This document shows positions 34,657 to 45,207 of a stretch of DNA of 64,000 nucleotides, piece after piece; within the stretch, counting starts at the first letter, position 1, and every line of letters begins with the position of its first letter. The DNA is taken from positions 172,081,923 to 172,145,922 of the forward strand of contig OY992540.1 of NCBI GenBank assembly GCA_963921195.1, written 5' to 3'. This stretch comes from Pegoplata infirma. Lineage: Eukaryota; Arthropoda; Insecta; Diptera; Anthomyiidae. Both the position numbers and the translations under genes were made by a program. The notes under the pieces are model-generated. The model did no database searches and was not told the origin of the DNA. It saw only the letters and a program-made list of their open reading frames with translations.

Positions 34657-35122
34657 CACTGTAAGTACGTGAAATTGACACTCCAAAACGCCGATACACG
34701 TAAACTTAATTTTGGGTCGCAGAACACAGTGGCGTTCTCCGATTTGACAGATCAGGTCAATATTAAGAGATATTTAAATTTTAAATTTGTGATTTTCAAA
34801 CGATTTTTTATTATTTTTTAAGAAAATTTAAAAATTAAAAAATTATTTTACTCGCCCAAATTAATCGGCCATCAATGCTAGAGTAAAGTTTCGACTAAGA
34901 AATACTAAATAAAGTAATTTTAAATGAGTTTTTGATGGATAGTCCTAGGAAAATTCATTAAAAACTCGTTAAAAATTGCAAAACTTTAAAACGAAATATC
35001 TCTTGATTTTGACCTGACCTGGCAAAACGGAGAATGCCACTGCATTCTCCGACCCAAAATTAAGTTTACGTGTCTCGGCGTTTTCGTGTGTCATTTCAAA
35101 AGTTAAAATTATACTTACAGTG
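34657..35122. mobile_element. Small foldback with CACTGTAAGTA ends
   Basis: The ends CACTGTAAGTA and TACTTACAGTG are inverted. The arms include ACACGTAAACTTAATTTTGG and its complement, and GTGGC..TTCTCC segments. It lies exactly at the left terminus of the 10-kb host element, so the first five bases (CACTG) are shared and the true target duplication is ambiguous. Confidence 0.6.
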
Positions 35123-35727
35123 CACATAGGGGCAGCTATATAGGGCTTCTTGGCAACAATTGAATTTTTGAAAAAGCGATTTTGTTATTTTTTTTCGTTT
35201 ATATCGAAAGCCTATACTTTTCTACGCTTGACTGCATTCTTACTTTTTTGATTTATCCATTCTTCTTTTCTTACCATAGTGTTAAAGTTAGTAAAAGTTA
35301 AAAAAAAACAAAAAAATTATTTAAAATAGTCTTTAGTTGAAAACTCAAAATAAAAGGTATGCCAGTAAAAAATGTTGACACTATACACATGAATGGAAAG
35401 GTAGCTTTAGCACAAAAAATTTGCATTCATGCTGATCAAATTGCATTAAATATTAAACTAGTTATCGCCGTTCTAAGACATTTTTTTTATGAAATTGTTC
35501 AAAACCTAACATTGAAGGTCAAAAAGTGGACAATTATCCTACATTATCCTTAGTTACTTTTATACAGTGGTAAGTGGTATAATTCTTTACAAGAATCACT
35601 TATAAAAACTTGCTCGAAATGAGCCCGCGATGTGCAGTTGCATTTTAAAAATATTACCTTTTTTTGTAATTTTTTTTTTAATATATTAAAGTTATAATTT
35701 GAACTAGAGATGGGGCACACGAGCAGA

Positions 35728-37509
35728 CACGGTGAGCCTCAGCGATGTTCAGGTTGAACTTTAGTGTCGACGAAAAGTGTAAATGCAGTTCGATTTCTAC
35801 ATGATTAGTTGTCACAAAACTGTTTTCAGCGAAATCGTAGCTGATCGCATTCGCGAGATATCGCGAAATTAGTGATTTTATACTTTAAAAAATTTTGATA
35901 TTGAAGTTTTTTAAATATTGTAAAAAACTGAGTATACAGTTTTCATTGTACTTATTTTAAGGTCACAAAACAGTAAACATCGAAATCCTATCTTCTTTAG
36001 TTCGCGAGAAATCGCGAAATAACTTTTTTGTCAATTTTTGTTTTTCAACTTTTTCTAGGTTTTTTTCAAATGTTGTGGAAAGCTGATATGCACTTTAATG
36101 TGTATGTGATCGAAGGTCATAAGGGTGTTGACATCAAAGTTGTAGGTGTACACTGTCGCAAGATATCGCGGAATTATTTATATATTTTTTATTTTTTTTT
36201 TATTTTTCAATTTTGCATGTTCTTTTGAAATGGTGTAAAAACGTGGTATGCATTTTTATTTGTACATGATAAAAAGACATTAAACTGCTAACACAAAAGT
36301 CCTATGTGGTCAATTCTTTAAGGAATCGCAAAGTTAATATTAAATCTATTATTTATAAATCTATTACAATACAAAATAAATGAAAAAAAAATTGAAAAAT
36401 TTTTCGCGATTTTTCGCGAAAATTATCGTCAATATATAGATTTCAGCAGTTTTACCACCTTCAGTTACGGGCAATTTAAACTGCATACCATATACTTGTC
36501 GTTACTTAAATTTTTTTTTTTTTTGATACCAAAGAAAAAAAAGTAATTTATTATAAAAGCTCGTACAGTAATTTTGCGATTTCTCGGGAAATTGATCGTC
36601 TATAATTTTTATGCTTGCAGTTTTGTCACCTCTAATAACCTCGAATTCAAACTGCATACCACATTTTTGTCGTTAATTGAAGTATATGTTTTTACAGACC
36701 ACAAATAACACAAATTAATGAATAAATAGTAGATAAGCGAGTTTTTTTGCGATATCTCGAAGAATTAAGCAGCTAGAATTTAAATGTTAACAGCCTTATG
36801 ACCTTTGATCAATAGCAAGTCAAACTGCATTTCGTGTTTTTCAATAATGTTAAAGAAACTTCTTTTATTAATCAAAACAAGAAATACCCCCAAAAAGCTG
36901 TTTTTCGCTATTTCTCGCGAAAGTGAGGAGCTATAATTTTTTTGGGGGCAGTTTTAATTTCTTCCAGCATGTTCAAATCAAACTGCTTACCACTTTTTTT
37001 TATCATTTCTAAAGAACCGGGTTTAAAATATAATAAAAAAATAAAAAATATATATATAATTACGCGATATCTCGCGAAATTTAGCACCTACAATTTTGAT
37101 GTCAACAGCTGTGTGACCTTTGATCAACCACAAGTAAAACTGCATACCATGTTTTTATGAAATTTTAAAAAATCATATATGAAGATAAAAACAAAAATAA
37201 AAACAGCAAAAAAGTAATTTCGCGATTTCTCGCGAAATTGAGAAGATATGATTTCGCTGTTAACTGTGTTGTGACATGTAAATAAATACAATTAAAACTG
37301 CATACCCAGTTTTTGAAGATATTTAAAAAACTTCATTGTCAAAATTTTAGAAAATACAAAAACACTAATTTCGCGATATCTCGCGAATGCGATCAGCTAC
37401 GATTTCGCTGTTAACAGTTTTGTGACATTTATTCATGTAGAAATCGAACTGCGCTTACACTTTTCGTCTACACTAAAGTTCAACCTGAACATCGCTGAGG
37501 CTCACCGTG
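35728..37509. mobile_element. Foldback element made of inverted ~160-bp monomer arrays
   Basis: The ends CACGGTGAGCCTCAGCGATG and its exact complement are flanked by CAGA (35724-35727, 37510-37513). The interior is two opposed arrays of diverged monomers of roughly 153-175 bp. About four face one way (cores near 35865, 36010, 36160, 36320) and about seven face the other (near 36400, 36575, 36750, 36905, 37065, 37220, 37372). Each has a TTTCGCGATATCTCGCGAAAT-like core, a TTTTGTGACCTTT-like motif and an AAACTGCATACCA motif. Its CAC-type ends and short duplication recall Chapaev or Transib elements, but that is speculative. Confidence 0.72.
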
Positions 37510-37985
37510 CAGATTAGAGCGTGATTCACGTGATTCACGCATGAGTGTGACTAAATTAAATTTTACTCACGTGATTGTGAGTGGAGAAAAAATTGCGTGA
37601 GTGAGTGTGCGTGAGTAAGATTTTTGCGTGAGTGAGTGTGCGTGAGTCAATTTTTTTGCGTGAGTTTGCGTGATTTATTTTCTCTTCATATTTCCTTCCG
37701 TACCAAGGTTAGGTTAGGTTAGGGTGGCGGTGTCCGATTGACACCTCGCATAGACCTCTTGGTCCATAGCGGTACCACAAAACTTTTTTCCGCTAGCGGT
37801 GCAAATTAAACACGTTCAAAGTCATTGCGAATCTTTTCAATATCCTAAGATCCATTTGCGTTATATCCTCCAAAGTACCGAAACTTATCTGACCGGTAAT
37901 GGATCGGCGACTCCTTGCCACAGCTGGGCAGTGACAAAGTATGTGTTCCATCGTTTCATCTACTCCTGGTGAAGCGCATCTTTTA

Positions 37986-38215
37986 CACCCAAAAAAAAAC
38001 GTGGGTATTCAATACTAAAAATTTAACTAAATTTTAGTCCAAAAGGACCTAGTGCAGGAATTGGTAACCAATACTAAAATTTTTTACTAATATTATTCAA
38101 AACCAGTAAAAATTACTAATTTTAGTACTTTGAAGATACTAAAATTAGTAACTAATTAGTAGATTTTTGTACAATATCACTTACTAAACCTTTTACTGTA
38201 GAATTATTTTGAGTG
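37986..38215. mobile_element. 230-bp CACCCAAAA/CACTCAAAA MITE inside the LINE frame
   Basis: The ends CACCCAAAAAAAAAC and GAATTATTTTGAGTG are flanked by TA (37984-37985, 38216-38217). Removing it with one TA restores the reading frame as DASCKRC, exactly the residues seen in LINE copy 2. This proves the boundaries. The body contains TAGTAAAAATT / ACTAAAATTAG words. Confidence 0.9.
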
Positions 38216-39902
38216 TACAACTAGCGTCTGAAGTAAGTCCAATATTCTTGGCATGGATGCCGATAAGACAATGACCAGTTATTATCCCAGTCAGAGCTCG
38301 GCATTCCCTTCTCGTAAGTGATAGTAGATATTGAGTTTTCCCTTGATCATAAGTTGGCCACAAAGTTCTGCTGATTTTGCATGTTGTCAGTTCTCTCCAC
38401 CTCCTGTTTGCCTTTGCAACATTGATGGAATTCCGTTTAAGTTTATAGTGTTGAAGTGGTGGTAAAACTGGCACCATGGTACCTAAACCATCAGCTCCAA
38501 GTTTTGCGAGTTCATCTGCCTTTTCATTTCCCTGTATTCCGTTGTGTCCTGGTACCCATAATAAATTAACCTGGTTGTGTAGACACAGCATCTGCAAGTT
38601 CTCGTAACATTGTAAAACTATTTTAGATTTAATATAATATCCTTGAAGAGCCTTCAAGGCGGCCTGACTATCTACGTAAAAATTTATGGTTGTTCCCTTG
38701 GTTTCCCTGATATGTTCCACAGCTTTAGTTATGGCAACTATTTCAGCCTGAAATATGCTCGAGTCCAAAGGTAGGTTAAAAGAAAAGTTCTGGTTTTGTT
38801 CCACGTTCGTAAAACCCGCGCCTACTCCATGTGTTTGTTTGGATCCGTCGGTAAAGATATTTACGGTGTCTGCAGGGGTGTCCTGCCAGTTAGACCAATA
38901 TTCTCGAGTTGGAAATCTTATTTCATATTTCCGGTCGAAAAATAGTTTGGGCACTAAGTAATCCGAATCAATATTATTTATATTGTCCATGTTACTGTGT
39001 CCAAAATTGCGAAACTTAAACCAATTTGACTCTTTAAGTCTAAGGCAAGCCTTGTAAGCTTCACCTTTCGCAAAAACGTCAATTGGTATAAGGTGCAATA
39101 AGGCGTCAATAGAGTTGGCCGATGTTGTTCTCAAAGCTCCTGTAATACTACATCCCATAAGCCGTTGAAGTCTTTGAAACTGCTTTAGTATCACATCCCT
39201 TTCAAGTGCCTTATACCAGACTAACACTCCGTATAGTAAGATCGGTCTTACTACTGAAGTATAAATCCAGTACGTAACTCTAGGCTCTAAACCCCAGGTA
39301 CTACCGAACATTTTCTTACACGCGTAGTAAGCATTGTTAGCCTTTTTTATTCTCTCAACTGTGTTCATTTTCCAAGAGAGCTTACTGTCCAAAATCACTC
39401 CTAAAAATTTCGCATGAGGGGATTGTGGAATCTCAACTCCACCGACACGAATCTTCCTAAAATTTGGGATCTTATACTTTCTCGTAAAAAGAACTATTTC
39501 GGTCTTTTTCGGGTTAACGTTGAGTCCGTTATCTGATGCCCACTTCCATACCATCTTCAGTGACCCTTCAAGTAAATCGGGTATCGTGTCCGGATATTTC
39601 CCACAGGACAATATTACGACGTCGTCCGCATAAGCGATGGTTGAAGTTCCCAGTTTTTTCAGTATAGGGTCTACCACTAACAGCCAGAGTAAAGGTGATA
39701 AAACTCCGCCTTGCGGTGTACCCCTAGTCGCGTAACGTGAGGCCTTAGCATGACCCCATTCAGCGGTAATTTCCCGATTGCAAAGCATTCGCTTAACCCA
39801 CATGATTATGCAGTGACTAATAGATGCATTGTTCATCGCATCAATTATTGACTCCGTATTCACGTTATTAAAAGCGCCTTCAATATCAAGAAATGCTGCC
39901 AT
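38193..39902 (-). CDS. Reverse transcriptase-RNase H fragment of a LINE
   Basis: This open frame of 569 codons encodes the palm of a LINE reverse transcriptase followed by an RNase H domain. Visible motifs: LDIEGAF at residues 5-11, GTPQGGVLSPLLW at 61-73, the catalytic YADD at 91-94, and a fingers/thumb region to about 300. RNase H acidic residues are present: D352 (TDGS), E387 (QAE), D411 (VDSQ) and D463 (EKADELA), with H453 in PGHNG. The first Met is not the true start, because the frame is open upstream to the truncation junction at about 39959. The last ~8 codons come from a MITE. Beyond it the frame would resume with a Cys/His-rich tail and stop at 37793-37795. It is intact in its catalytic residues but lacks a promoter, ORF1 and endonuclease, so it is probably not functional. 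Confidence 0.9.
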   Translation of the reverse strand: MAAFLDIEGAFNNVNTESIIDAMNNASISHCIIMWVKRMLCNREITAEWGHAKASRYATRGTPQGGVLSPLLWLLVVDPILKKLGTSTIAYADDVVILSCGKYPDTIPDLLEGSLKMVWKWASDNGLNVNPKKTEIVLFTRKYKIPNFRKIRVGGVEIPQSPHAKFLGVILDSKLSWKMNTVERIKKANNAYYACKKMFGSTWGLEPRVTYWIYTSVVRPILLYGVLVWYKALERDVILKQFQRLQRLMGCSITGALRTTSANSIDALLHLIPIDVFAKGEAYKACLRLKESNWFKFRNFGHSNMDNINNIDSDYLVPKLFFDRKYEIRFPTREYWSNWQDTPADTVNIFTDGSKQTHGVGAGFTNVEQNQNFSFNLPLDSSIFQAEIVAITKAVEHIRETKGTTINFYVDSQAALKALQGYYIKSKIVLQCYENLQMLCLHNQVNLLWVPGHNGIQGNEKADELAKLGADGLGTMVPVLPPLQHYKLKRNSINVAKANRRWRELTTCKISRTLWPTYDQGKTQYLLSLTRRECRALTGIITGHCLIGIHAKNIGLTSDASCTLKIILQ

Positions 39903-41150
39903 GGCATATTCTCTATATTCAAGAGATGTCTCTATCCTCTGTACTAACGAATGGAGTGCTGTACCAAAAAAGCAACAAAAAAATTTTAAAATTTGGCGAA
40001 ATCTTAAGTTTCGTCCTTAAAAAATCGAAAAAAATTTGTAAAATTTCACTGAACTTTAAATTTTGTGAAAATTTTAAAAGATTTTCGAAATTTTTGTTTG
40101 TGAATTTTTTTTTGTATAAATAAGAGTTTCGTGAGTGTGAGTCAACGTGAGTGTGAGTGAAGCTTGCGTGAGTGAGTGTGAGTTGTATTAAATTTACTCA
40201 CGTGATTTTGAGTGAGTGTGAGTAGAAATAATATGCTCGTGAGTGAGAGTGCGTGATTCAAAAATTCGTGTCGTGAGAGTGAGTGAGTGTGACTCAAAAA
40301 TCATTCACGCGCCCATCTCTAACTTAAACACTAGAGAGACCACAAAAAATTTTTTTTTTTTGTTTTTTGTAGGTTTTTGTTTCTTTTGGTGCATACAAGT
40401 TTTGATTTTATTAAAAAATATTTAGATGCCGCGATCGCTATTTTTTACGGAAATTAATATTTTTTCAAATACAAAGTTTTCCTTCTTGTTGTTTGATTCA
40501 TCTCAGCATGTTAAATAAACTGTTGGTAAAAATGATAGCCTACTCACCCAATTTTTTTTTTATTTATTTATATTACTCATACGTTTTATACCACATTACT
40601 GTATAATATTAGGAAAGTGAAATGTTTAACACTTATTATTAGGGATGAGATTTTCATGCACTAAAAAATCGAAAATATGCGCTTAAAATATGCGCTAAAA
40701 AATTCAAAATATGCACTAAAAAACCTAAAAATATGCACTTAAAAATAAAATTTGTGCAATAAAAATTTTGTTTTCATAGGAAAAACTTCTTAAAAAGCAA
40801 AAAGAAACTCCGGGTTTAAATAGTAACATTTAAATCTTTATAAATCAAGATTTTTTAGAAATTAAGACAATCTGTAAAAAAAATTTTAAAGAAAAAAAAA
40901 ATAATTTTTCTTATTTCCAAAATAAATTTTAAAATTTAAAATAGTTTTTGAAACAAATAAATTTCAATTTGTGTTTTTGCTAATTTATGCCAAAATATGC
41001 AAAAATATGCACTTAAAAGTTGGAAATATGCACAAAATATGCATTTAAAACTAAAATATGCAAAAATATGCATTTTCACCAAAATATGCAAAAATATGCA
41101 AAAACAAATCGATGCCATTTTAACGCAAATTTCTTGATTCGGAAAGATAA

Positions 41151-44100
41151 CACTGTGCTACAAATGAGCAAAAATAAAATATGCAGGGGTTCTCATATGA
41201 AAATTCGGGTTGGTTGGAGTCCATAGAGTACTGATATACTCATAGTTTTTCTGGATCACTTCGTTAAGTACGTTTTTTATTGCCAAATGTGTTGAAAAAC
41301 GGCAATTCTTAAATTACAACTTTAAAAAATTATTTCTTTGTTTGTTTGCAACCGATTTTCGATTTTATAGATTTTTTTGAAAGGTATAAGTCTTACCTTT
41401 TAAACAAAACAAAAATATTAAAAATCGATCAAGAATTGGCTGAGCTATGATCGTTTAAGTTAAAAAAAATCCAATTTTTTGAAAAATTTGTCATGTTCTT
41501 TATACTCTAAGTTGAAAGTGCATCATTAAACAATTTTTTTTTTATTTTTGTATAAAAGTATAGTAAAGTAGCTTTCCAAAACACCAAAAAACATAACAAT
41601 CGGTTAAAAAATGAATGAGTTATGCTAAGTTTTGTGATAGGACATTTTTAATTTTTTTCAGAAATGCTTGTAATTCAGGTATTATTCATAATTCTTATTG
41701 CTAGTAGTAATTTTATGTGCCTATGCATATAAACAAGAGATGGTAACATAATTAGATTTGTGCGTGATTGACACATGATCACAAGTGAGCGTGATTGAAA
41801 ATCAATTTTACTCACGTCGTTGTGAGTGAGTGTCAGTGGAATAAAAAAGTGTGAGTGAAATAAAAAAAAATTTCAGAACCCGTTCTGAAATTTTCCATTT
41901 TTTAAAAAAGTCAATTTATAAAAAATCCGGCCACATTTGTTTTTTTGTAAATTTTTTTTTAAAGATTAGATGTTTGTCTAAGAGATGGTCACGTGAGTGA
42001 ATTTTAACTTTCATAATAATTTTTCTTCTAACACTCACTCACAATCACGTGTGTAAATTTAATACAACTCACACTCACGTACGCCGATGCAAGAGTCACT
42101 CACGCTAACGTTGACTCACACTCACGATATTCTTATTTATACTAAAAATAATTTCAAAAATCTTTCAAAATTTTCAGCAAAATCTAAAATTTTACATTTG
42201 TTTTGATTTTTTCGGGACGAAATCTGAAGTTAAGCAAAATTTTACATTTTTTTGTTGCTTTTTTTGGAATGAAAGGAAATATGAAGAGAAAATAAATCAC
42301 GCAAACTCACGCAAAAAAATCAACTCACGCTCACTCTTTCACGCAATAATCTTTCTCACACTCACTCACAATCACGTGAGTAAAATTGAATTCAGTCACA
42401 CTCACGCTCTTATCTGCTCATGTTCCCATCTCTAGTTTGTCTATCCACACAAAAAAATTGTAATGTGTTTTTTTTCGTTATTTTCGAGAAATCGCTTTTG
42501 AATTTTGAATTTCATGACAATTTGTTAATTTGCTTGGTTCAACGTAGCGAATGACTAATGCAAATATTAAATAGTCATTCGCTACGTTGAAACAAAAAAA
42601 TACAAGCAAATTACAAAATTGTTATGAAAATTAATATTCAAATGCGATTTTCTGAAAAAACATATGTCTGAATTTATTTGTGTGGATAGACAAACATCTA
42701 AGCTTAAAAAAAAGTGGCCGGGGTTTTGATTAATTGACTTTTTTTAAAAATGCAAAAATTTCAGAACTAATTCTGAAAAAATTCAGAAAATCGCATTTGA
42801 ATATTAATTTTCATAACAATTTTGTAATTTGCTTGTATTTTCTTGTTTCAACGAAGTGAATGACTACTAAATATTTGCATTAGTCACACGCTTCGTTGAA
42901 CCAAGCAAATTACCAAATTGTCATGAAATTCAAAATTCAAATGCGATTTCTCGAAAATAACGAAAAAAACACATTACAATTTTTTTGTGTGGATAGACAG
43001 ACTAGAGATGGGAACATGAGCAGATAAGAGCGTGAGTGTGACTGAATTCAATTTTACTCACGTGATTGTGAGTGAGTGTGAGAAAGATTATTGCGTGAAA
43101 GAGTGAGCGTGAGTTGATTTTTTTGCGTGAGTTTGCGTGATTTATTTTCTCTTCATATTTCCTTTCATTCCAAAAAAAGCAACAAAAAAAATGTAAAATT
43201 TTGCTTAACTTCAGATTTCGTCCCGAAAAAATCAAAACAAATGTAAAATTTTAGATTTTGCTGAAAATTTTGAAAGATTTTTGAAATTATTTTTAGTATA
43301 AATAAGAATATCGTGAGTGTGAGTCAACGTTAGCGTGAGTGACTCTTGCATCGGCGTACGTGAGTGTGAGTTGTATTAAATTTACACACGTGATTGTGAG
43401 TGAGTGTTAGAAGAAAAATTATTATGAAAGTTAATATTCACTCACGTGACCATCTCTTAGACAAACATCTAATCTTTAAAAAAAAATTTACAAAAAAAAC
43501 AAATGTGGCCGGATATTTTATAAATTGACTTTTTTAAAAAATGGAAAATTTCAGAAAGGGTTCTGAAATTTTTTTTTATTTCACTCACACTTTTTTATTC
43601 CACTGACACTCACTCACAACGACGTGAGTAAAATTGATTTTCAATCACGCTCACTTGTGATCATGTGTCAATCACGCACAAATCTAATTATGTTACCATC
43701 TCTTGTTTATATGCATAGGCACATAAAATTACTACTAGCAATAAGAATTATGAATAATACCTGAATTACAAGCATTTCTGAAAAAAATTAAAAATGTCCT
43801 ATCACAAAACTTGGCATAACTCATTCATTTTTTAACCGATTGTTATGTTTTTTGGTGTTTTGGAAAGCTACTTTACTATACTTTTATACAAAAATAAAAA
43901 AAAAATTGTTTAATGATGCACTTTCAACTTAGAGTATAAAGAACATGACAAATTTTTCAAAAAATTGGATTTTTTTTAACTTAAACGATCATAGCTCAGC
44001 CAATTCTTGATCGATTTTTAATATTTTTGTTTTGTTTAAAAGGTAAGACTTATACCTTTCAAAAAAATCTATAAAATCGAAAATCGGTTGCAAACTAACA

Positions 44101-44278
44101 AAGTAATAATTTTTTAAAGTTGTAATTTAAGAATTGCCGTTTTTCGACACATTTGCCAATAAAAAACGTGCTTAACGAAGTGATCCAGAAAAACTATGAG
44201 TATATCAGTACTCTATGGACTCCAACCAACCCGAATTTTCATATGAGAACCCCTGCATTTTTTTGGTGTAGCACAGTG
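41151..44278. mobile_element. Near-perfect 3.1-kb palindrome, Harbinger-like ends
   Basis: The ends CACTGTGCTACA and TGTAGCACAGTG are flanked by TAA (41148-41150, 44279-44281). The two ~1.5-kb arms are almost identical and meet near 42715. Each arm carries the same nested hAT-like structures: an AAGAGATGGTAAC-ended layer (about 41735-43704) and, inside each arm, a TAGAGATGG copy (41981-42437 and its mirror 43007-43459) flanked by GTTTGTCT. Since nested copies are mirrored at identical positions, they were present before the inversion-duplication. No coding frame. Confidence 0.85.
41981..42437. mobile_element. TAGAGATGG-family copy in left palindrome arm
   Basis: The left end AAGAGATGGTCACG and right end ATGTTCCCATCTCTA are flanked by the 8-bp duplication GTTTGTCT. 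The body consists largely of ACTCACG / GTGAGT repeats. The mirror copy is at about 43007-43459. It preserves the uninterrupted target of the LINE at 37707. Confidence 0.75.
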
Positions 44279-44849
44279 TAATTGGTCGATATCGTTTTTA
44301 GACTATCGACAAAAAACATGCATTTGCATGGAAATCTCATCCCTACTTATTATACTATATCTACAAAGCCGTTTTATTTAAAAACCATTAATTTTTTATT
44401 TATTTTCATTTTTACGTCCGATTTTAACTTCATACGGCATAACTTTTTTTTAGCACAACATTTGGTGTAATACAGTAATTGTTTTAACGGTGTCCATAAC
44501 CATATATAAAAATACAAGCATACAAACATTTTTAACCTCTAACAAATTATTATTATTTTTCGTTTTTGCGAAATTTTTCGCAATTTTGCAAAGAAAGTCT
44601 TACATGTTTTTACATAAATTTGATCCTTAAACAAAGCTCTTTGAAATGGTGTGCATAACGTCTATAAAAATTCAGCGGTTTAATTGATGCCACAAAACAT
44701 TACATTTTGCCCCTATGTGCAGTGTTATAAACACATAAAAAACAGTATTTTAGAAGAAAATAATTTTAAAAATATTGTTTCGAAAATTCGTTGAAAACAT
44801 AATTCTGGGGGAAAAAAAAATGTTAAAAGGAATTAATTTAAAAAATAAA

Positions 44850-45165
44850 AAGTTTTGAAAACAAATTTTTATATTTTCAATATCGGAAAGGTAGTTTGTA
44901 TGGGAGCTACAAGAAGAACTGGTCCGATTCCTTTCAAAGGATTACATTTTTATAAAATTGGTTCCTACCGCTTTAGGGTTGAAGAGGAGGAAAACTATGA
45001 AAATTGGGGGTCGGTAATACATTTGAATTCACTAGGGGCACCACTGGGATATTTAGAGTGGTAGAAGTAAATTAAAAAAAATATATATAGTTTGTTTGGG
45101 AGCCCCTTTAAGGAGTTATAATAAGCTTATATATGGGGTATTCCACACCAAATGTCCAGCGAAAA
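44850..45165. repeat. Fragment related to the 6234 foldback arms
   Basis: It contains GGGGGTCGGT, GGGAGCCCCTTTAAGGAG and ends with GGGGTATTCCACACC, the same type of units and terminus as the foldback at 6234-8783. Only one arm is present and no duplication is evident. The 69-codon frame at 44855 is a by-product. Confidence 0.4.
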
Positions 45166-45207
45166 AAACATTTGTCCCATGAATTTCTGAATGGGTAGTA
45201 TAGTTAG

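Larger units (their letters stand above)
37707..39960 (-). mobile_element. 5'-truncated LOA/I-type LINE, copy 1
   Basis: It is flanked by the 7-bp duplication GTACCAA (37700-37706, 39961-39967). On the minus strand it enters inside the RT domain (5' truncated at 39960) and ends with a short CCTAA(CCTAA) tail, read on the plus strand as GGTTAGGTTAGGTTAGGG. The uninterrupted host sequence occurs near 43155-43185 and, inverted, near 42250-42280. One MITE (37986-38215) interrupts the C-terminal coding region. The element encodes RT and RNase H, supporting the LOA/I group of LINEs rather than Jockey or R1. The endonuclease and ORF1 are absent. Confidence 0.88.
35705..40321. mobile_element. TAGAGATGG hAT-like element with GTGAGTGTGAGT repeats
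   Basis: The ends TAGAGATGGGGCACA and CGCGCCCATCTCTA are inverted. The flanks ATTTGAAC and ACTTAAAC agree at six of eight positions, a plausible decayed 8-bp duplication. Its own sequence is rich in GTGAGTGTGAGT / CTCACG words (37520-37660, 40120-40310). A related copy inside the 41151 palindrome has the same CTTCATATTTCC..AAAAAGCAAC sequence uninterrupted. That gives an empty site for the LINE at 37707. It also contains the monomer-array element at 35728. Confidence 0.68.
40640..44345. mobile_element. TAGGGATG hAT-like MITE, copy 3 (interrupted)
   Basis: The ends TAGGGATGAGATTTTC and GGAAATCTCATCCCTA are flanked by the perfect 8-bp duplication CTTATTAT (40632-40639, 44346-44353). The element's own ~580 bp is AAAATATGCA-rich. 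It is split at 41148 by a 3.1-kb palindrome. Copy 1 near 21760 shows the uninterrupted GATAATTG target. Confidence 0.88.
34657..44724. mobile_element. Harbinger-like host element of a 10-kb nest
   Basis: The right end TGCCCCTATGTGCAGTG is followed by TTA (44725-44727). The left end, TTA (34654-34656) then CACTG, is interrupted by a small foldback before CACATAGGGGCA resumes at about 35123. The TIR is thus CACTGCACATAGGGGCA with a TTA duplication. Host sequence is 35123-35704, 40322-40639 and 44346-44724. The rest is nested insertions (35705-40321 and 40640-44345). Confidence 0.55.

Noticed and set aside
35728..37509. CRISPR-like array
   Set aside because: The units are diverged ~160-bp monomers in opposed orientation in a eukaryotic transposon, not short identical repeats with unique spacers.
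37700..37720. Interstitial telomere array
   Set aside because: Only about three TTAGG units are present, and they are the 3' tail of a LINE bounded by a target duplication.
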